Made by a program: the position numbers and the translations under genes
Notes under the pieces: model-generated
Seen by the model: only the letters and a program-made list of their open reading frames with translations
What the model was told of the DNA's origin: nothing
Database searches by the model: none
In this document: positions 1 through 7,675 of the stretch, in pieces
Position numbering within the stretch: the stretch's first letter is position 1
How the letters are laid out: each line of letters begins with the position of its first letter
Source: Ruminiclostridium sp.
Lineage (GTDB): Bacteria > Bacillota > Clostridia > DSM-8532
Length of the DNA: 10,477 nt
Direction: 5' to 3'
NCBI GenBank assembly: GCA_003535195.1
Contig: DOHN01000065.1
Span: 4,561 to 15,037 of the forward strand

Positions 1-839
1 CTTTAATCGACAGTGCCGAAAGTCTTGTGCCCGAAGGTTATAGCAGTACATATAAATTCAGGCCGGCCGAGGCCCTGATGAAGGAAATCATTGCCCAATG
101 CGCCGACAATCTGCCCCAGAGAAGCCAAAACAAAGAAAATAAAGGAAGAGTTCACCTTGTCCTATATGCGGATGGGAGCGACGCGGTAAACCCTTTGGCT
201 CAGATGATGGCAGAGGCTCTTTCAACAAGAGCTCCATTTTACTTAAATTTAGATGAGCTTTCGAACACTGACTCATGGTTTTCAGGAACCGGTTCTAAAG
301 GCTTAACTGAAATGCTTTACTATGTTAAAGCCCAAAAGGAGAATCTCTCCCTTAGAGCAGATTCATGCACGTCAAAGGATTCCCGGACCGGCATTGATTT
401 TATGGCGGGTCATAAGAACCCGGAAGATATCAGCGAGCTGACGGCCTCGGAATGCCAGAGCTTAATTGATGCCATCCGCGGCAGGAATTGCTGCGACCAC
501 TTGATTATTTCAAGAGCATTTCGCTATGATGGGATTTTGCCGGTGCTGCTGAAAGGGGCTGATAAGATATATTTAACCTGCCTGGATTACCGCTCCTCTT
601 TGGCCAGGCTTGAAAAAGTTGTCCAGCTTTTATCCCGCTTCGAGGAGCAGAATGCCGTTGAACTGAAGGAAAAGGTGCAGGTTTTCATCACCCCTGTTGA
701 ACAGAGTCAAAATTTTCAGGATTTCGATAGTCCTTACGCGAAGATTTGTCTTCCTTTTCCCTTTGAGAGAAGCAGCTTACTGATTGCCAATGAGTATCAG
801 GCTGCCATTAAGACAATTTTGGAGAAAGATGTTCTATGA
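1..839 (+). CDS. CpaE/MinD-like Tad locus protein, 5'-truncated, degenerate ATPase
   Basis: 3' part of a gene running in from the left edge; the first complete codon is at position 3. The frame is open through the edge (reading LIDSAESLVPEG...) and the GTG at 27 has no ribosome binding site, so I treat 27 as internal. The order matches clostridial CpaE-like proteins: a linker of the 'YKFRPAEALMKEI' type after a receiver-like domain (missing here), then a MinD/ParA-like fold with 'FYLNLDELS' (about residues 71-79 counted from 27), 'GLTEMLYYVK' and 'NPEDISELT'. Such proteins are thought to position or regulate the Tad machine at the membrane. The expected Walker A loop (GxxGKT) is replaced by 'ADGSDAVNPLA' (residues 48-58) with no lysine, and the strand expected to end in the Walker B aspartate reads 'HLIISRAF'. 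It is therefore probably a pseudo-ATPase. The stop overlaps the cpaF start by 4 bases (ATGA), so translation is probably coupled. The family call is by pattern recognition. Confidence 0.8.
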   Translation, partial: LIDSAESLVPEGYSSTYKFRPAEALMKEIIAQCADNLPQRSQNKENKGRVHLVLYADGSDAVNPLAQMMAEALSTRAPFYLNLDELSNTDSWFSGTGSKGLTEMLYYVKAQKENLSLRADSCTSKDSRTGIDFMAGHKNPEDISELTASECQSLIDAIRGRNCCDHLIISRAFRYDGILPVLLKGADKIYLTCLDYRSSLARLEKVVQLLSRFEEQNAVELKEKVQVFITPVEQSQNFQDFDSPYAKICLPFPFERSSLLIANEYQAAIKTILEKDVL

Positions 840-2077
840 ATGATATTCATCAAATCATAAGAGAAATCAGAAAGGAAGTCGCTTTTAATCGGGGCGCTTC
901 CACCGATTGCAATTCTGCGCAACTTGATCAGGAGCTTCTTGAGCAGATCGAAGCGGCATGCTTTTCAAAAGAAGCCTGTAAAGGCTTAAGCGCAAGCGAG
1001 GTGAAGGCTGTGGTCGACGGCGTATTTAATCAGATGCGCCGTCATGATGTTATTGAGCCGCTTATTAACGACCCGGCAGTTACCGAGATTATGATCAATG
1101 GGCCTGACAGAGTATTTATTGAAAAAAACGGAAGAGTGGAACAGACTTCCTTGGCCTTTGACAACAAAGAAAGGTTGGAAGACCTCATCCAGAATATTGT
1201 TTCCCGCGTCAACCGGAGTGTCAATGAAGCAGAGCCGCTTGTTGATGCAAGATTGGAGGATGGCTCGAGAGTCAATGTGGTGCTGCCTCCTGTAGCTCTT
1301 AACGGCCCCCTGGTCACCATCAGAAAATTTCCTGAGAGATCCATGACCATAGACGATTTGCTTCGGTTCAATTCATTGACCCCCGAAGCGGCAATTTTTT
1401 TAGAAAAGCTGGTTCAGTCCAGGTACAATATTTTTATCTGCGGCGGTACAGGAAGTGGCAAAACCTCCTATTTAAACGCTTTATCGTCTCTAATCCCCTA
1501 TGAGGAGCGAATCGTTACCATAGAGGATTCAGCCGAGCTGCAGCTCTCATGCATTCCTAATCTTGCCAGGCTTGAGACCCGGAATGCCAATACAGAGGGA
1601 CGGGGGAAAATTCCCATAAAGTCGTTGATAAAAACCTCTCTCCGGATGAGGCCTGACCGGATCATCGTCGGCGAGGTGAGGGGAGAGGAGGCTTTGGACA
1701 TGCTTCAGGCCATGAACACCGGCCATGACGGTTCCATGTCCACAGGCCACGCCAATTCAACCGAAGATATGCTTTCACGCTTGGAAACTATGGTTTTAAT
1801 GGCAGCCCCGCTGCCTCTGGAAGCTATAAAAAAGCAAATAGCCTCTGCTCTGGATATCATCATTTTTCTCTCAAGGCTCCGTGATTACACCAGAAGGACA
1901 ATGGAGATCACGGAAGTCATCGGCTATAGGCAGGGTGAAGTATTGTTAAACCCGCTTTTCATCTTTGAAGAGGAGGGAACGGACGACATGGGCAATGTCA
2001 GAGGTTCGCTTAAACGAACAAACAATTTGCTGAGGAATAAGTCAAAAGCCATGCTGAGAGGTGTCGAGCTTGAATAG
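836..2077 (+). CDS. cpaF: CpaF/TadA family type II/IV secretion ATPase
   Basis: 413-residue cytoplasmic hexameric ATPase that powers Tad/Flp pilus assembly or secretion. All signature boxes are visible. An N-terminal domain contains 'DPAVTEIMINGPDRVFIE' (about 79-96) and 'LVDARLEDGSRVNVVLPP' (135-152). Then come Walker A GGTGSGKT (203-210), an Asp-box region 'TIEDSAELQL' (228-237), an arginine-rich 'SLRMRPDRIIVGEVRGEEA' (268-286) carrying Walker B, and the His box 'GHDGSMSTGHANS' (296-308). Length is normal for CpaF, and it lacks the N-terminal extensions of some homologues. The ATG at 836 overlaps the preceding stop, and GGAG at 821-824 lies upstream. The adjoining tadB and tadC identify it as the Tad assembly ATPase rather than a competence PilB or GspE. 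Nothing suggests inactivation. Confidence 0.96.
   Translation: MNDIHQIIREIRKEVAFNRGASTDCNSAQLDQELLEQIEAACFSKEACKGLSASEVKAVVDGVFNQMRRHDVIEPLINDPAVTEIMINGPDRVFIEKNGRVEQTSLAFDNKERLEDLIQNIVSRVNRSVNEAEPLVDARLEDGSRVNVVLPPVALNGPLVTIRKFPERSMTIDDLLRFNSLTPEAAIFLEKLVQSRYNIFICGGTGSGKTSYLNALSSLIPYEERIVTIEDSAELQLSCIPNLARLETRNANTEGRGKIPIKSLIKTSLRMRPDRIIVGEVRGEEALDMLQAMNTGHDGSMSTGHANSTEDMLSRLETMVLMAAPLPLEAIKKQIASALDIIIFLSRLRDYTRRTMEITEVIGYRQGEVLLNPLFIFEEEGTDDMGNVRGSLKRTNNLLRNKSKAMLRGVELE
2058..2063 (+). promoter_or_regulatory. Ribosome binding site deciding the tadB start
   Basis: GAGGTG at 2058-2063, inside the end of cpaF, matches the anti-Shine-Dalgarno core exactly and sits 6 bases before a TTG at 2070. 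The alternative GTG at 2061 lies inside this site and has no site of its own at a useful distance, so TTG 2070 is the better start. Confidence 0.6.
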
Positions 2078-2837
2078 TATAAAACCTGTGCAGATCCCAC
2101 GGTATGATGTGTATGACATGAAGCTGAAAGAACTGGCCATCACCTTGCTTCTTGCCATGGGCTTCTGCTTTCTTGTAGGCCTTATTTTTTATGAAAATCT
2201 TTTTCTCTCTGCGATGCTGGCAATGGCCGGCATATTCTATATTCCCATTCGTAAAAAAGAACAGCTGAGAAAGCGGAAGGAAGTTCTAAACTTACAGTTC
2301 AAAGATGCCCTGTATTTTATGTCGGCATCCCTGTCAACGGGCAAATCATTGGAAACAGCTCTTTTAGATGCCCACAAAGCCCTTGCCGGAATTTATCCCG
2401 ATCCGGATTGTGATATCATCAGGGAATTTGAAATTATGAACGGAAGAATCATGATGAACGAACCGGTGGAAAAGGTCTTTCATGATCTGGCAGACCGCAG
2501 CGGAATTGAGGATATCAAGAACTTTGCAGACGTTTTACTGATTTCAAAGCGGGCCGGAGCCAACATGGTAGAGGTCATAAAAAACACTTCTGCCACAATC
2601 GGCGAAAAAGTAGAAATCCGTCAGGAAATTGAAACGATTCTTGCCGGTAAAAAGATGGAACAAAAAATCATGACAATCATGCCATTTGCCATGGTTTTTT
2701 TCTTAAAGACCGGAAGTGAAGATTATCTGGCTCCATTGATGTCTACAGCTTATGGCCATGTTATTATGACCATCGCGCTGCTTATGATATGTTTAGGCCA
2801 GCTCATAAGCCAGAAGATTATGAGAATCGAGGTATAG
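2070..2837 (+). CDS. tadB: TadB-like inner-membrane platform protein (T2SSF domain)
   Basis: 255 residues from a TTG start chosen for the GAGGTG site just upstream; a GTG at 2061 would add three residues. It forms, with TadC, the membrane platform on which the ATPase acts. Two hydrophobic helices lie near the N-terminus (about residues 21-60), followed by a basic stretch 'RKKEQLRKRKE' and a cytoplasmic T2SSF domain with the typical 'FKDALYFMSASLSTGKSLETAL' pattern (about 77-98). The C-terminal part holds 'IMTIMPFAMVFFL' and a last membrane helix (about 230-248). The region 'EDYLAPLMSTAYGHVIM' is the usual TadB C-terminal signature. The gene overlaps cpaF by 8 bases and is followed 4 bases later by tadC, the standard B-C order. 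The family call is firm; the exact start is less so. Confidence 0.92.
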   Translation: MNSIKPVQIPRYDVYDMKLKELAITLLLAMGFCFLVGLIFYENLFLSAMLAMAGIFYIPIRKKEQLRKRKEVLNLQFKDALYFMSASLSTGKSLETALLDAHKALAGIYPDPDCDIIREFEIMNGRIMMNEPVEKVFHDLADRSGIEDIKNFADVLLISKRAGANMVEVIKNTSATIGEKVEIRQEIETILAGKKMEQKIMTIMPFAMVFFLKTGSEDYLAPLMSTAYGHVIMTIALLMICLGQLISQKIMRIEV

Positions 2838-2841
2838 CGGC

Positions 2842-3717
2842 ATGCAATTCGTATGGTTGGGCACACTCTTGCTTATAATATTGGTTTTCGGTTTCTTCCA
2901 ATATTCCGGCGCCAAAAAATTTCGGGACTTTTTTCTGCCCCTTGATGCCAAGGAGTATTCCTATAAAGGGCTTCTGCCTGGCTGCCTCGCCATTGTCGAA
3001 ACCTTAAAGCTCTGCGGCGACAACCGTTATCAGGCAAGGCTCAATCAAAAAATAGCCATGCTTCATGGAAGCCGTTATGTGGCTTATTATTCAAAGGTGC
3101 ACTGGGCGGTTAAAATCTTCTATTTTCTTCTTGGGCTTATATTAAGCAATATTTTCTGCCTGCTTGACGGCGCGGATCATACCGCCATCTTGATTATTCC
3201 TGCCGCGGGATTAGGTCTCTTTTTTCTGGCCGACAAGCTTCTGGATGACAAGTATAGAGAAAGAAGATTTAAGCTGGAGAAGGATTTTCCTGATTTTTTA
3301 AGTAAACTGGTTCTCCTCATTAATGCCGGACTGAATATCAGACAGGCTATTGAGCGTATCGTGTCGGATGCGCCAAAAGATGCACCCCTGTATACGGAGC
3401 TGCAGGAAGTAATTCAGGATATCCAAGGCGGATTGTCTGAAAATGAAGCTTACAGGGATTTTGCCGAGAGGTGCAAAATCAGGCAGATCACCAATTTTGT
3501 GAGCATTCTTCAGCAGAATATGAAAATTGGCGGAAACCAGATGGTTTTTGAGCTGAGAAGGATGAGCACCGAGTGCTGGGAAATGCGGAAGAATACCGCA
3601 AAGCAGCTTGGAGAGACCGCTTCTTCAAAGCTTATGATCCCGCTGGCCTTGATGCTTTTAGCCGTTGTGCTTATCAGTGTTGCTCCGGTAATTCTTGAAT
3701 TTCGGAGCGTATTTTAA
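2842..3717 (+). CDS. tadC: TadC-like inner-membrane platform protein (T2SSF domain)
   Basis: 291-residue second platform protein, expected to pair with TadB in the membrane. It has an N-terminal helix (about 4-20), then a soluble stretch and two hydrophobic segments (about 90-107 and 114-130). The T2SSF domain begins 'FKLEKDFPDFLSKLVLLINAGLNIRQAIERI' (about 143-173) and includes 'FVSILQQNMKIGGNQMVFELRRMS' (219-242), and a final helix covers about 264-285. The motif with Asp-Phe-Pro before the helical hairpin is typical of TadC. The ATG at 2842 has a good site GAGGT (2829-2833) that overlaps the end of tadB. It stops one base before the next gene starts. Length and layout are normal for the family. 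Confidence 0.92.
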   Translation: MQFVWLGTLLLIILVFGFFQYSGAKKFRDFFLPLDAKEYSYKGLLPGCLAIVETLKLCGDNRYQARLNQKIAMLHGSRYVAYYSKVHWAVKIFYFLLGLILSNIFCLLDGADHTAILIIPAAGLGLFFLADKLLDDKYRERRFKLEKDFPDFLSKLVLLINAGLNIRQAIERIVSDAPKDAPLYTELQEVIQDIQGGLSENEAYRDFAERCKIRQITNFVSILQQNMKIGGNQMVFELRRMSTECWEMRKNTAKQLGETASSKLMIPLALMLLAVVLISVAPVILEFRSVF

Positions 3718-3718
3718 A

Positions 3719-4393
3719 ATGACGAAGAAAAAGAAGATTGGAGAATCAGGAAATACAACATTGGAATGCGCAATTTTACTGCCCCTTGTTTTTGCCTGCG
3801 TATTCGCTGTTATTGTTGTCTTTCTGGCCCTATACCAAAAATCGCTGATACAAGGTCTGGCTGAGGATTCGGCTGAAAGCCTGTCAAGACAATGGCAGTA
3901 TTCCCGCGTCAGTGAAGAGGAAATAAAGGCGGGGGTTTATTTGAAGGAAACCTTTAAAGACCGGGAGATTTATTGGGATTTTAAGATTTGGAATAACAAT
4001 AAGAAGGCAAATTGGGCTGAGGACTATATAAAAAGCAGGATAGAAGGTTTGGGCCCTCTCCGGGTATACGACTCCCAATCGACAGGGGAAAAAGGCGCTT
4101 CGGTTTCGGATGCTTTTGTTAAAGTAGAGTACCAAACCGGGCTTACCTCTGTCGTGAATGTTGATATAAAGGTTTGGTACCGAGTGCCTGGAGCGGGCCT
4201 TTTAAAACTGGTGGGGTTCGGGGATCACATCCTGGTCCAGGGCAGGGCCCGGGCCCAGGTTTATAATACGAAAGACATGATCAATTCCGCTGATTTCGTC
4301 CTGCAGATTCTAAGAGAAAGCAAAACCTATGAGCTCTTTATGAAAAAAGCATCCGCCGTAAAAGAGAGCATCGATAATGTATTAAGCAAATAG
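3719..4393 (+). CDS. TadE-like pseudopilin, small
   Basis: 224 residues from the ATG at 3719, one base after the tadC stop, with GGAG at 3704-3707. A TTG at 3695 would add eight residues but has no good site. The basic N-terminus MTKKKK is followed by 'ESGNTTLECAILLPLVF': a glycine (residue 11), glutamate five residues later, and a hydrophobic helix (about 18-38). This is the layout of a prepilin-type (class III) leader cut after Gly by a TadV-like peptidase, as in TadE/TadF. The rest (39-224) should lie outside the membrane. It contains 'VVNVDIKVWYRVPGAGLLKLVGFGDHILVQGRARAQVYN' (145-183), the 'polar strand, short loop, then localisation strand' pattern common in TadE-like proteins. It probably acts as a minor pilin or assembly factor. 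I cannot tell TadE from TadF, so no symbol is given. Confidence 0.8.
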   Translation: MTKKKKIGESGNTTLECAILLPLVFACVFAVIVVFLALYQKSLIQGLAEDSAESLSRQWQYSRVSEEEIKAGVYLKETFKDREIYWDFKIWNNNKKANWAEDYIKSRIEGLGPLRVYDSQSTGEKGASVSDAFVKVEYQTGLTSVVNVDIKVWYRVPGAGLLKLVGFGDHILVQGRARAQVYNTKDMINSADFVLQILRESKTYELFMKKASAVKESIDNVLSK

Positions 4394-4399
4394 AAAGGA
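4394..4399 (+). promoter_or_regulatory. Ribosome binding site for the DUF5702-type gene
   Basis: AAAGGA at 4394-4399, directly after the preceding stop, is 6 bases before the ATG at 4406. It favours that ATG over the in-frame TTG at 4400, which lies too close to the site. Confidence 0.6.
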
Positions 4400-4405
4400 T
4401 TGGGC

Positions 4406-7400
4406 ATGTTCTTAAAACGCAATGGGAGCATTACAGTATTCATCAGTATAGTGCTTGCAGTTTTAATACCGCTTAGCTGCATCTTGATTGACCTGGCGCG
4501 CTATTCCATGGCAGTAAAGCAGGCGAAAGCGGCTCTAAAGATCTGCGCTGAATCCATGCTGGCCGCGTACGACCGTCAGCTTAGAGAGCAATACGGACTT
4601 TTTGCTCTTTATCCCAAAGAATCCGCTCAAATGGAAGAAGAGATTTTTGAACTGCTTTCGGATAATCTGAATACGGGCGCCTCAGTAAACGGGGTATCCG
4701 ATATCTATGATTTTAAGGTTCGTAAGACGGAGGCTATTGTCTTTTATAACTTGAGTGAACCGGAAGTACTCAGACAGCAGATTGCCGAATTTATGAAATA
4801 CCGTGCACCGGTTCAGACGGTCCAGGAGTTCTATGAAAAAATAAAAGTGATGCTAGGACTTGTGGAAGAAGCAGAGATCGTGGAAAAAAAGATGAATTTG
4901 GACAGGCTGATGAACGATATCCGAGGGTCCCTGGTGAGGATTTACTATATGCTCGGCGGGCCTGTGAAGGAATTCAATACAGCATCCGATGGCTCCATGA
5001 TTGCAGAGGGGGTTCTCAATAAGCTCGGGGATTATACCCGGCAAACCGCCCAGGAGGCCGAAAAAGCCAACGAGAATGTACAGGAAATCATGGATGCGCA
5101 AAACCAATACATCAATTTATTTCCCTCTTATAGGAAGGCAAAGAAAGTTTATGAAAGCGCCCAAAAAGCGCTTGACAAAATTGATTCAAAGCTTGACAGA
5201 AAGAAATCGGAGCTGGCCCGGCTGGAAGAAAAGGCTGCTGCAGCAAAAGAGGCGGGGCAGCCGTTTGACGATTCAAGAATTAGTGCGTTGAAAGCGGAGA
5301 TTTCCGGTCTCAGGGAAGAGCGGAGGAGCGCGTCTGGTACCTGCTCCGAGGCTTATCAAGAATATGTTCCCCTGAAAAATGATATCGAAAAATATAAAGG
5401 TGAAATGGATGCCGGACTGGAACAGGCAATGAGCCATCTGAATGGTTCCATCAATTATTGCAACAAATCTCAGTTGGAGCTCCAGTCCCTTCTTAGTCAT
5501 ATCAGCTTACATAAGCAATTTCACGCCGACCTCTTAGCACTTCTGGAGGAGCTTTCACCAAAGCTGGAGGAGTTGGAAAGGGAAAGCGATGGTCTGCTGG
5601 ACAGCAATACCGGTAAAGACAGCGCCATATCCGACCAGACCTGCGCGCGGCTTCAAAAACAGCTCCAATGCATTAAAAAAGAGACTTACACGGGTATTCA
5701 CTCAAAACTGGAAACAAACTTAGAAAAGCTGGGGAGCTGGGAAGCCGCGATAAAGCCTGTTTTGACTGCGATTGAAGAGGCGGAAGAACAATTCTCAGGC
5801 GCTCTAAAGGACGCGGAAGCCGTCAAAGCCGACCCTCTTTGCGGTAAAAGCTATGCGGGCTGCAGCGGCTTTGAGTCTGTGGAAAACAGTATATCAAATC
5901 TGGACTCAGCGCTCTCCGATTTAAAATCCCCGGCCCGGCTGAAAAGTATTTACGACACCCCGGATTATACATTGGAGCCCGCTCCCAATGAAATCGAATA
6001 CAACGCTTTTTTAAGATGGTTCGGGGAAAAATACCGGGATTATAGCAGTTCCGGGGCTCTTGTTCCCGAGGCCAAGGATGAAAGTACCGATTTAAAAAGC
6101 ATTCGGAAGTCCATTGGCGAATTTGCAAATTATATGGGACATTTGGATGATGAGGGCGGCGGGGTTGATCTTGAGTCAGAGGATAAAGAAAGACGTGATG
6201 CGCTTCCTTCACACAAAGGCGCAACCAGCTCTGAAAGCGCTCTTACTATAATTGGCAAGGCCATCGAGGAGTCTTTGGAAAATGAGATCATTCATGAAAA
6301 TCCTTTTATTAGGCCGGTGGAAGGCCTGAATTCCAACCATGAATCCCAAAAGAATTTTTTTCAGTTTGAAATAGAGCGGATACTGGATTTTGCCAAAATA
6401 ATTAAAGGCGCTGTGACAGACGGGCTGGAGGGGATGGCAGAGAATTTGTACATGAATGAATATATCGTTTCAGCTTTTAAATGTGCTGCCGTCCAGGACA
6501 ACAAAATTGAGCATGATATTGGCTGGGACCGGCCTTTGGACAATACTTATTTTGATAAGGCCGAGGTGGAGTATATTATCTATGGGAAGTCCCAGGAAAA
6601 GTCCAATATCGGGAGTGCGCAAAGAAGTATTTTCTCTATTCGCCTGGCTTTTAATCTTCTGCATATTTATTCCGATCCCGAGAAGCTGGCGGCTGCCTTA
6701 TCACTGGCAAGCGCAATTGCGGGCTGGACAATTTTTGGCGTTCCGGTGGTTCAGAATTTTCTGCTTGTCGCGTGGGCGGGCTTGGAATCCTATGTGGATG
6801 TGAAGGTATTGACGGAAGGCGGACAGGTGCCCCTTATAAAAACCTCCCTCTCCTGGTATTTGGGGGCGGATCATCTTGCCGATTCTCTAAAAAACATCTT
6901 TTTGAAGAATTTCAAGGAATTTACGGCCGATAAGCTTGAAAACACCATTGAAGACGCCTCCCAGGCTGTTCAGGAAACTGTGGCAAATATCATAGACGCT
7001 AAAATCGACAAAGCTTTTTTTAATATTGAAAAAATGACGGATCGGTTTATTGACAGTGCCGAAGCTACCGCGGAAGAGGCGGACCTGTTCTTGGGGAATT
7101 TTCTATCAAAAGTGAGGTTTGACCATTTGGAACTCTTTTCTCAAAGCCTCGAGAAAGCCATTGAAGATCTTATTTCAGATAATTTGCAAAAGCTTGAATC
7201 ATACAGCCAGGAAAAGCTGGCCCATGTGAAAAATTCTTTAAAGACTAAAATCCAATCCCTAATTTTTGAATCCCCCTTGTATACGGGGCTGGAGGACAAG
7301 CTTAAATCCTGGGGCAATGATCTGCTGGATAAAGGGATCCATGCGGCGGAAGGGCAGATTGAGAAAGTATTTGGAAAAGCAGGGGGGAGCGGAAGCGGTA

Positions 7401-7675
7401 ATATTACAGGAAAGCTCATTATGATGGATTATGCAGACTATTTAAGAATACTGCTTTTAGCTGTTCCGGCCAATCAAAAGTGCTTGCGGACAGCAGATTT
7501 AATGCAGCTTAACATGCAGGAGGTATCCAATAATTTTGACATATCCATGGACCGGTGCAAAACCTACATCTTTATCCGGGCTGAACTGGATTTTAAAACA
7601 TGGTTTTTGCCTGAAGCGTTGTTCAGGAAGAATAATAGGGGGATGATTTCCGTTGAATGGAGCCAGGGGTATTAG
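4406..7675 (+). CDS. DUF5702-type Tad locus protein, very large, with coiled coil
   Basis: 1089 residues from the ATG at 4406. The N-terminus 'KRNGSITVFISIVLAVLIPLSCILIDLARYSMAVKQAKAALKICAESMLAAYDRQLREQYGLFAL' regions (about 4-68) match the opening of DUF5702 proteins of clostridial Tad loci: Gly-Ser-Ile-Thr, one membrane helix (about 10-30), then an Ala-rich helix ending near 'Tyr-Gly-Leu-Phe'. The most family-like internal part is about 719-820: 'VEYIIYGKSQEKSNI', a hydrophobic stretch 762-792, 'AWAGLESYVDVKVL' and 'PLIKTSLSWYLG'. The C-terminal 'MMDYADYLRILLLAV' (about 1006-1020) also fits. Residues about 215-345 and 415-470 are rich in charged heptads and likely coiled coil, and 840-990 has amphipathic helices. 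One N-terminal anchor and a mostly extracytoplasmic body are expected, so a stalk- or scaffold-like role is possible. Function is unknown. Unlike true TadE proteins, the fifth residue after Gly is Phe, not Glu. Its 3' end overlaps the next gene by 23 bases. Confidence 0.82.
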   Translation: MFLKRNGSITVFISIVLAVLIPLSCILIDLARYSMAVKQAKAALKICAESMLAAYDRQLREQYGLFALYPKESAQMEEEIFELLSDNLNTGASVNGVSDIYDFKVRKTEAIVFYNLSEPEVLRQQIAEFMKYRAPVQTVQEFYEKIKVMLGLVEEAEIVEKKMNLDRLMNDIRGSLVRIYYMLGGPVKEFNTASDGSMIAEGVLNKLGDYTRQTAQEAEKANENVQEIMDAQNQYINLFPSYRKAKKVYESAQKALDKIDSKLDRKKSELARLEEKAAAAKEAGQPFDDSRISALKAEISGLREERRSASGTCSEAYQEYVPLKNDIEKYKGEMDAGLEQAMSHLNGSINYCNKSQLELQSLLSHISLHKQFHADLLALLEELSPKLEELERESDGLLDSNTGKDSAISDQTCARLQKQLQCIKKETYTGIHSKLETNLEKLGSWEAAIKPVLTAIEEAEEQFSGALKDAEAVKADPLCGKSYAGCSGFESVENSISNLDSALSDLKSPARLKSIYDTPDYTLEPAPNEIEYNAFLRWFGEKYRDYSSSGALVPEAKDESTDLKSIRKSIGEFANYMGHLDDEGGGVDLESEDKERRDALPSHKGATSSESALTIIGKAIEESLENEIIHENPFIRPVEGLNSNHESQKNFFQFEIERILDFAKIIKGAVTDGLEGMAENLYMNEYIVSAFKCAAVQDNKIEHDIGWDRPLDNTYFDKAEVEYIIYGKSQEKSNIGSAQRSIFSIRLAFNLLHIYSDPEKLAAALSLASAIAGWTIFGVPVVQNFLLVAWAGLESYVDVKVLTEGGQVPLIKTSLSWYLGADHLADSLKNIFLKNFKEFTADKLENTIEDASQAVQETVANIIDAKIDKAFFNIEKMTDRFIDSAEATAEEADLFLGNFLSKVRFDHLELFSQSLEKAIEDLISDNLQKLESYSQEKLAHVKNSLKTKIQSLIFESPLYTGLEDKLKSWGNDLLDKGIHAAEGQIEKVFGKAGGSGSGNITGKLIMMDYADYLRILLLAVPANQKCLRTADLMQLNMQEVSNNFDISMDRCKTYIFIRAELDFKTWFLPEALFRKNNRGMISVEWSQGY
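7637..7643 (+). promoter_or_regulatory. Ribosome binding site deciding the TTG start at 7653
   Basis: AGGGGGA at 7637-7643, inside the end of the DUF5702-type gene, lies 9 bases before TTG 7653. A stop at 7644-7646 in the same frame excludes any earlier start, and the first in-frame ATG downstream (7728) would remove the membrane leader. TTG is therefore the best start. Confidence 0.6.

Noticed and set aside
1042..1371. Antisense reading frame of 109 residues opposite cpaF
   Set aside because: It mirrors conserved cpaF codons and its translation is low-complexity Ser/Thr/Leu, as expected from a shadow frame. Other antisense frames in the window look the same.
836..3717. Competence (ComG) or type II secretion system instead of Tad
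   Set aside because: CpaF-type ATPase boxes and two separate half-length T2SSF proteins (TadB and TadC), together with TadE-like proteins, fit Tad. ComG and T2SS use one longer T2SSF protein with two domains.
3695..3718. Earlier TTG start for the small TadE-like gene, overlapping tadC
   Set aside because: The site upstream is weak, and the ATG at 3719 gives a normal short basic leader directly after the tadC stop.
4245..4256. Palindrome GGGCCCGGGCCC in the small TadE-like gene
   Set aside because: It lies in coding sequence for Gly-Arg-Ala-Arg-Ala, has no loop or T-run, and looks like a chance product of GC-rich codons.
7048..7077. 'FIDSAEA' in the DUF5702-type protein resembles 'LIDSAES' at the left edge of the window
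   Set aside because: The match is only a few residues long and the flanks do not match, so it is not evidence of duplication or a repeat.
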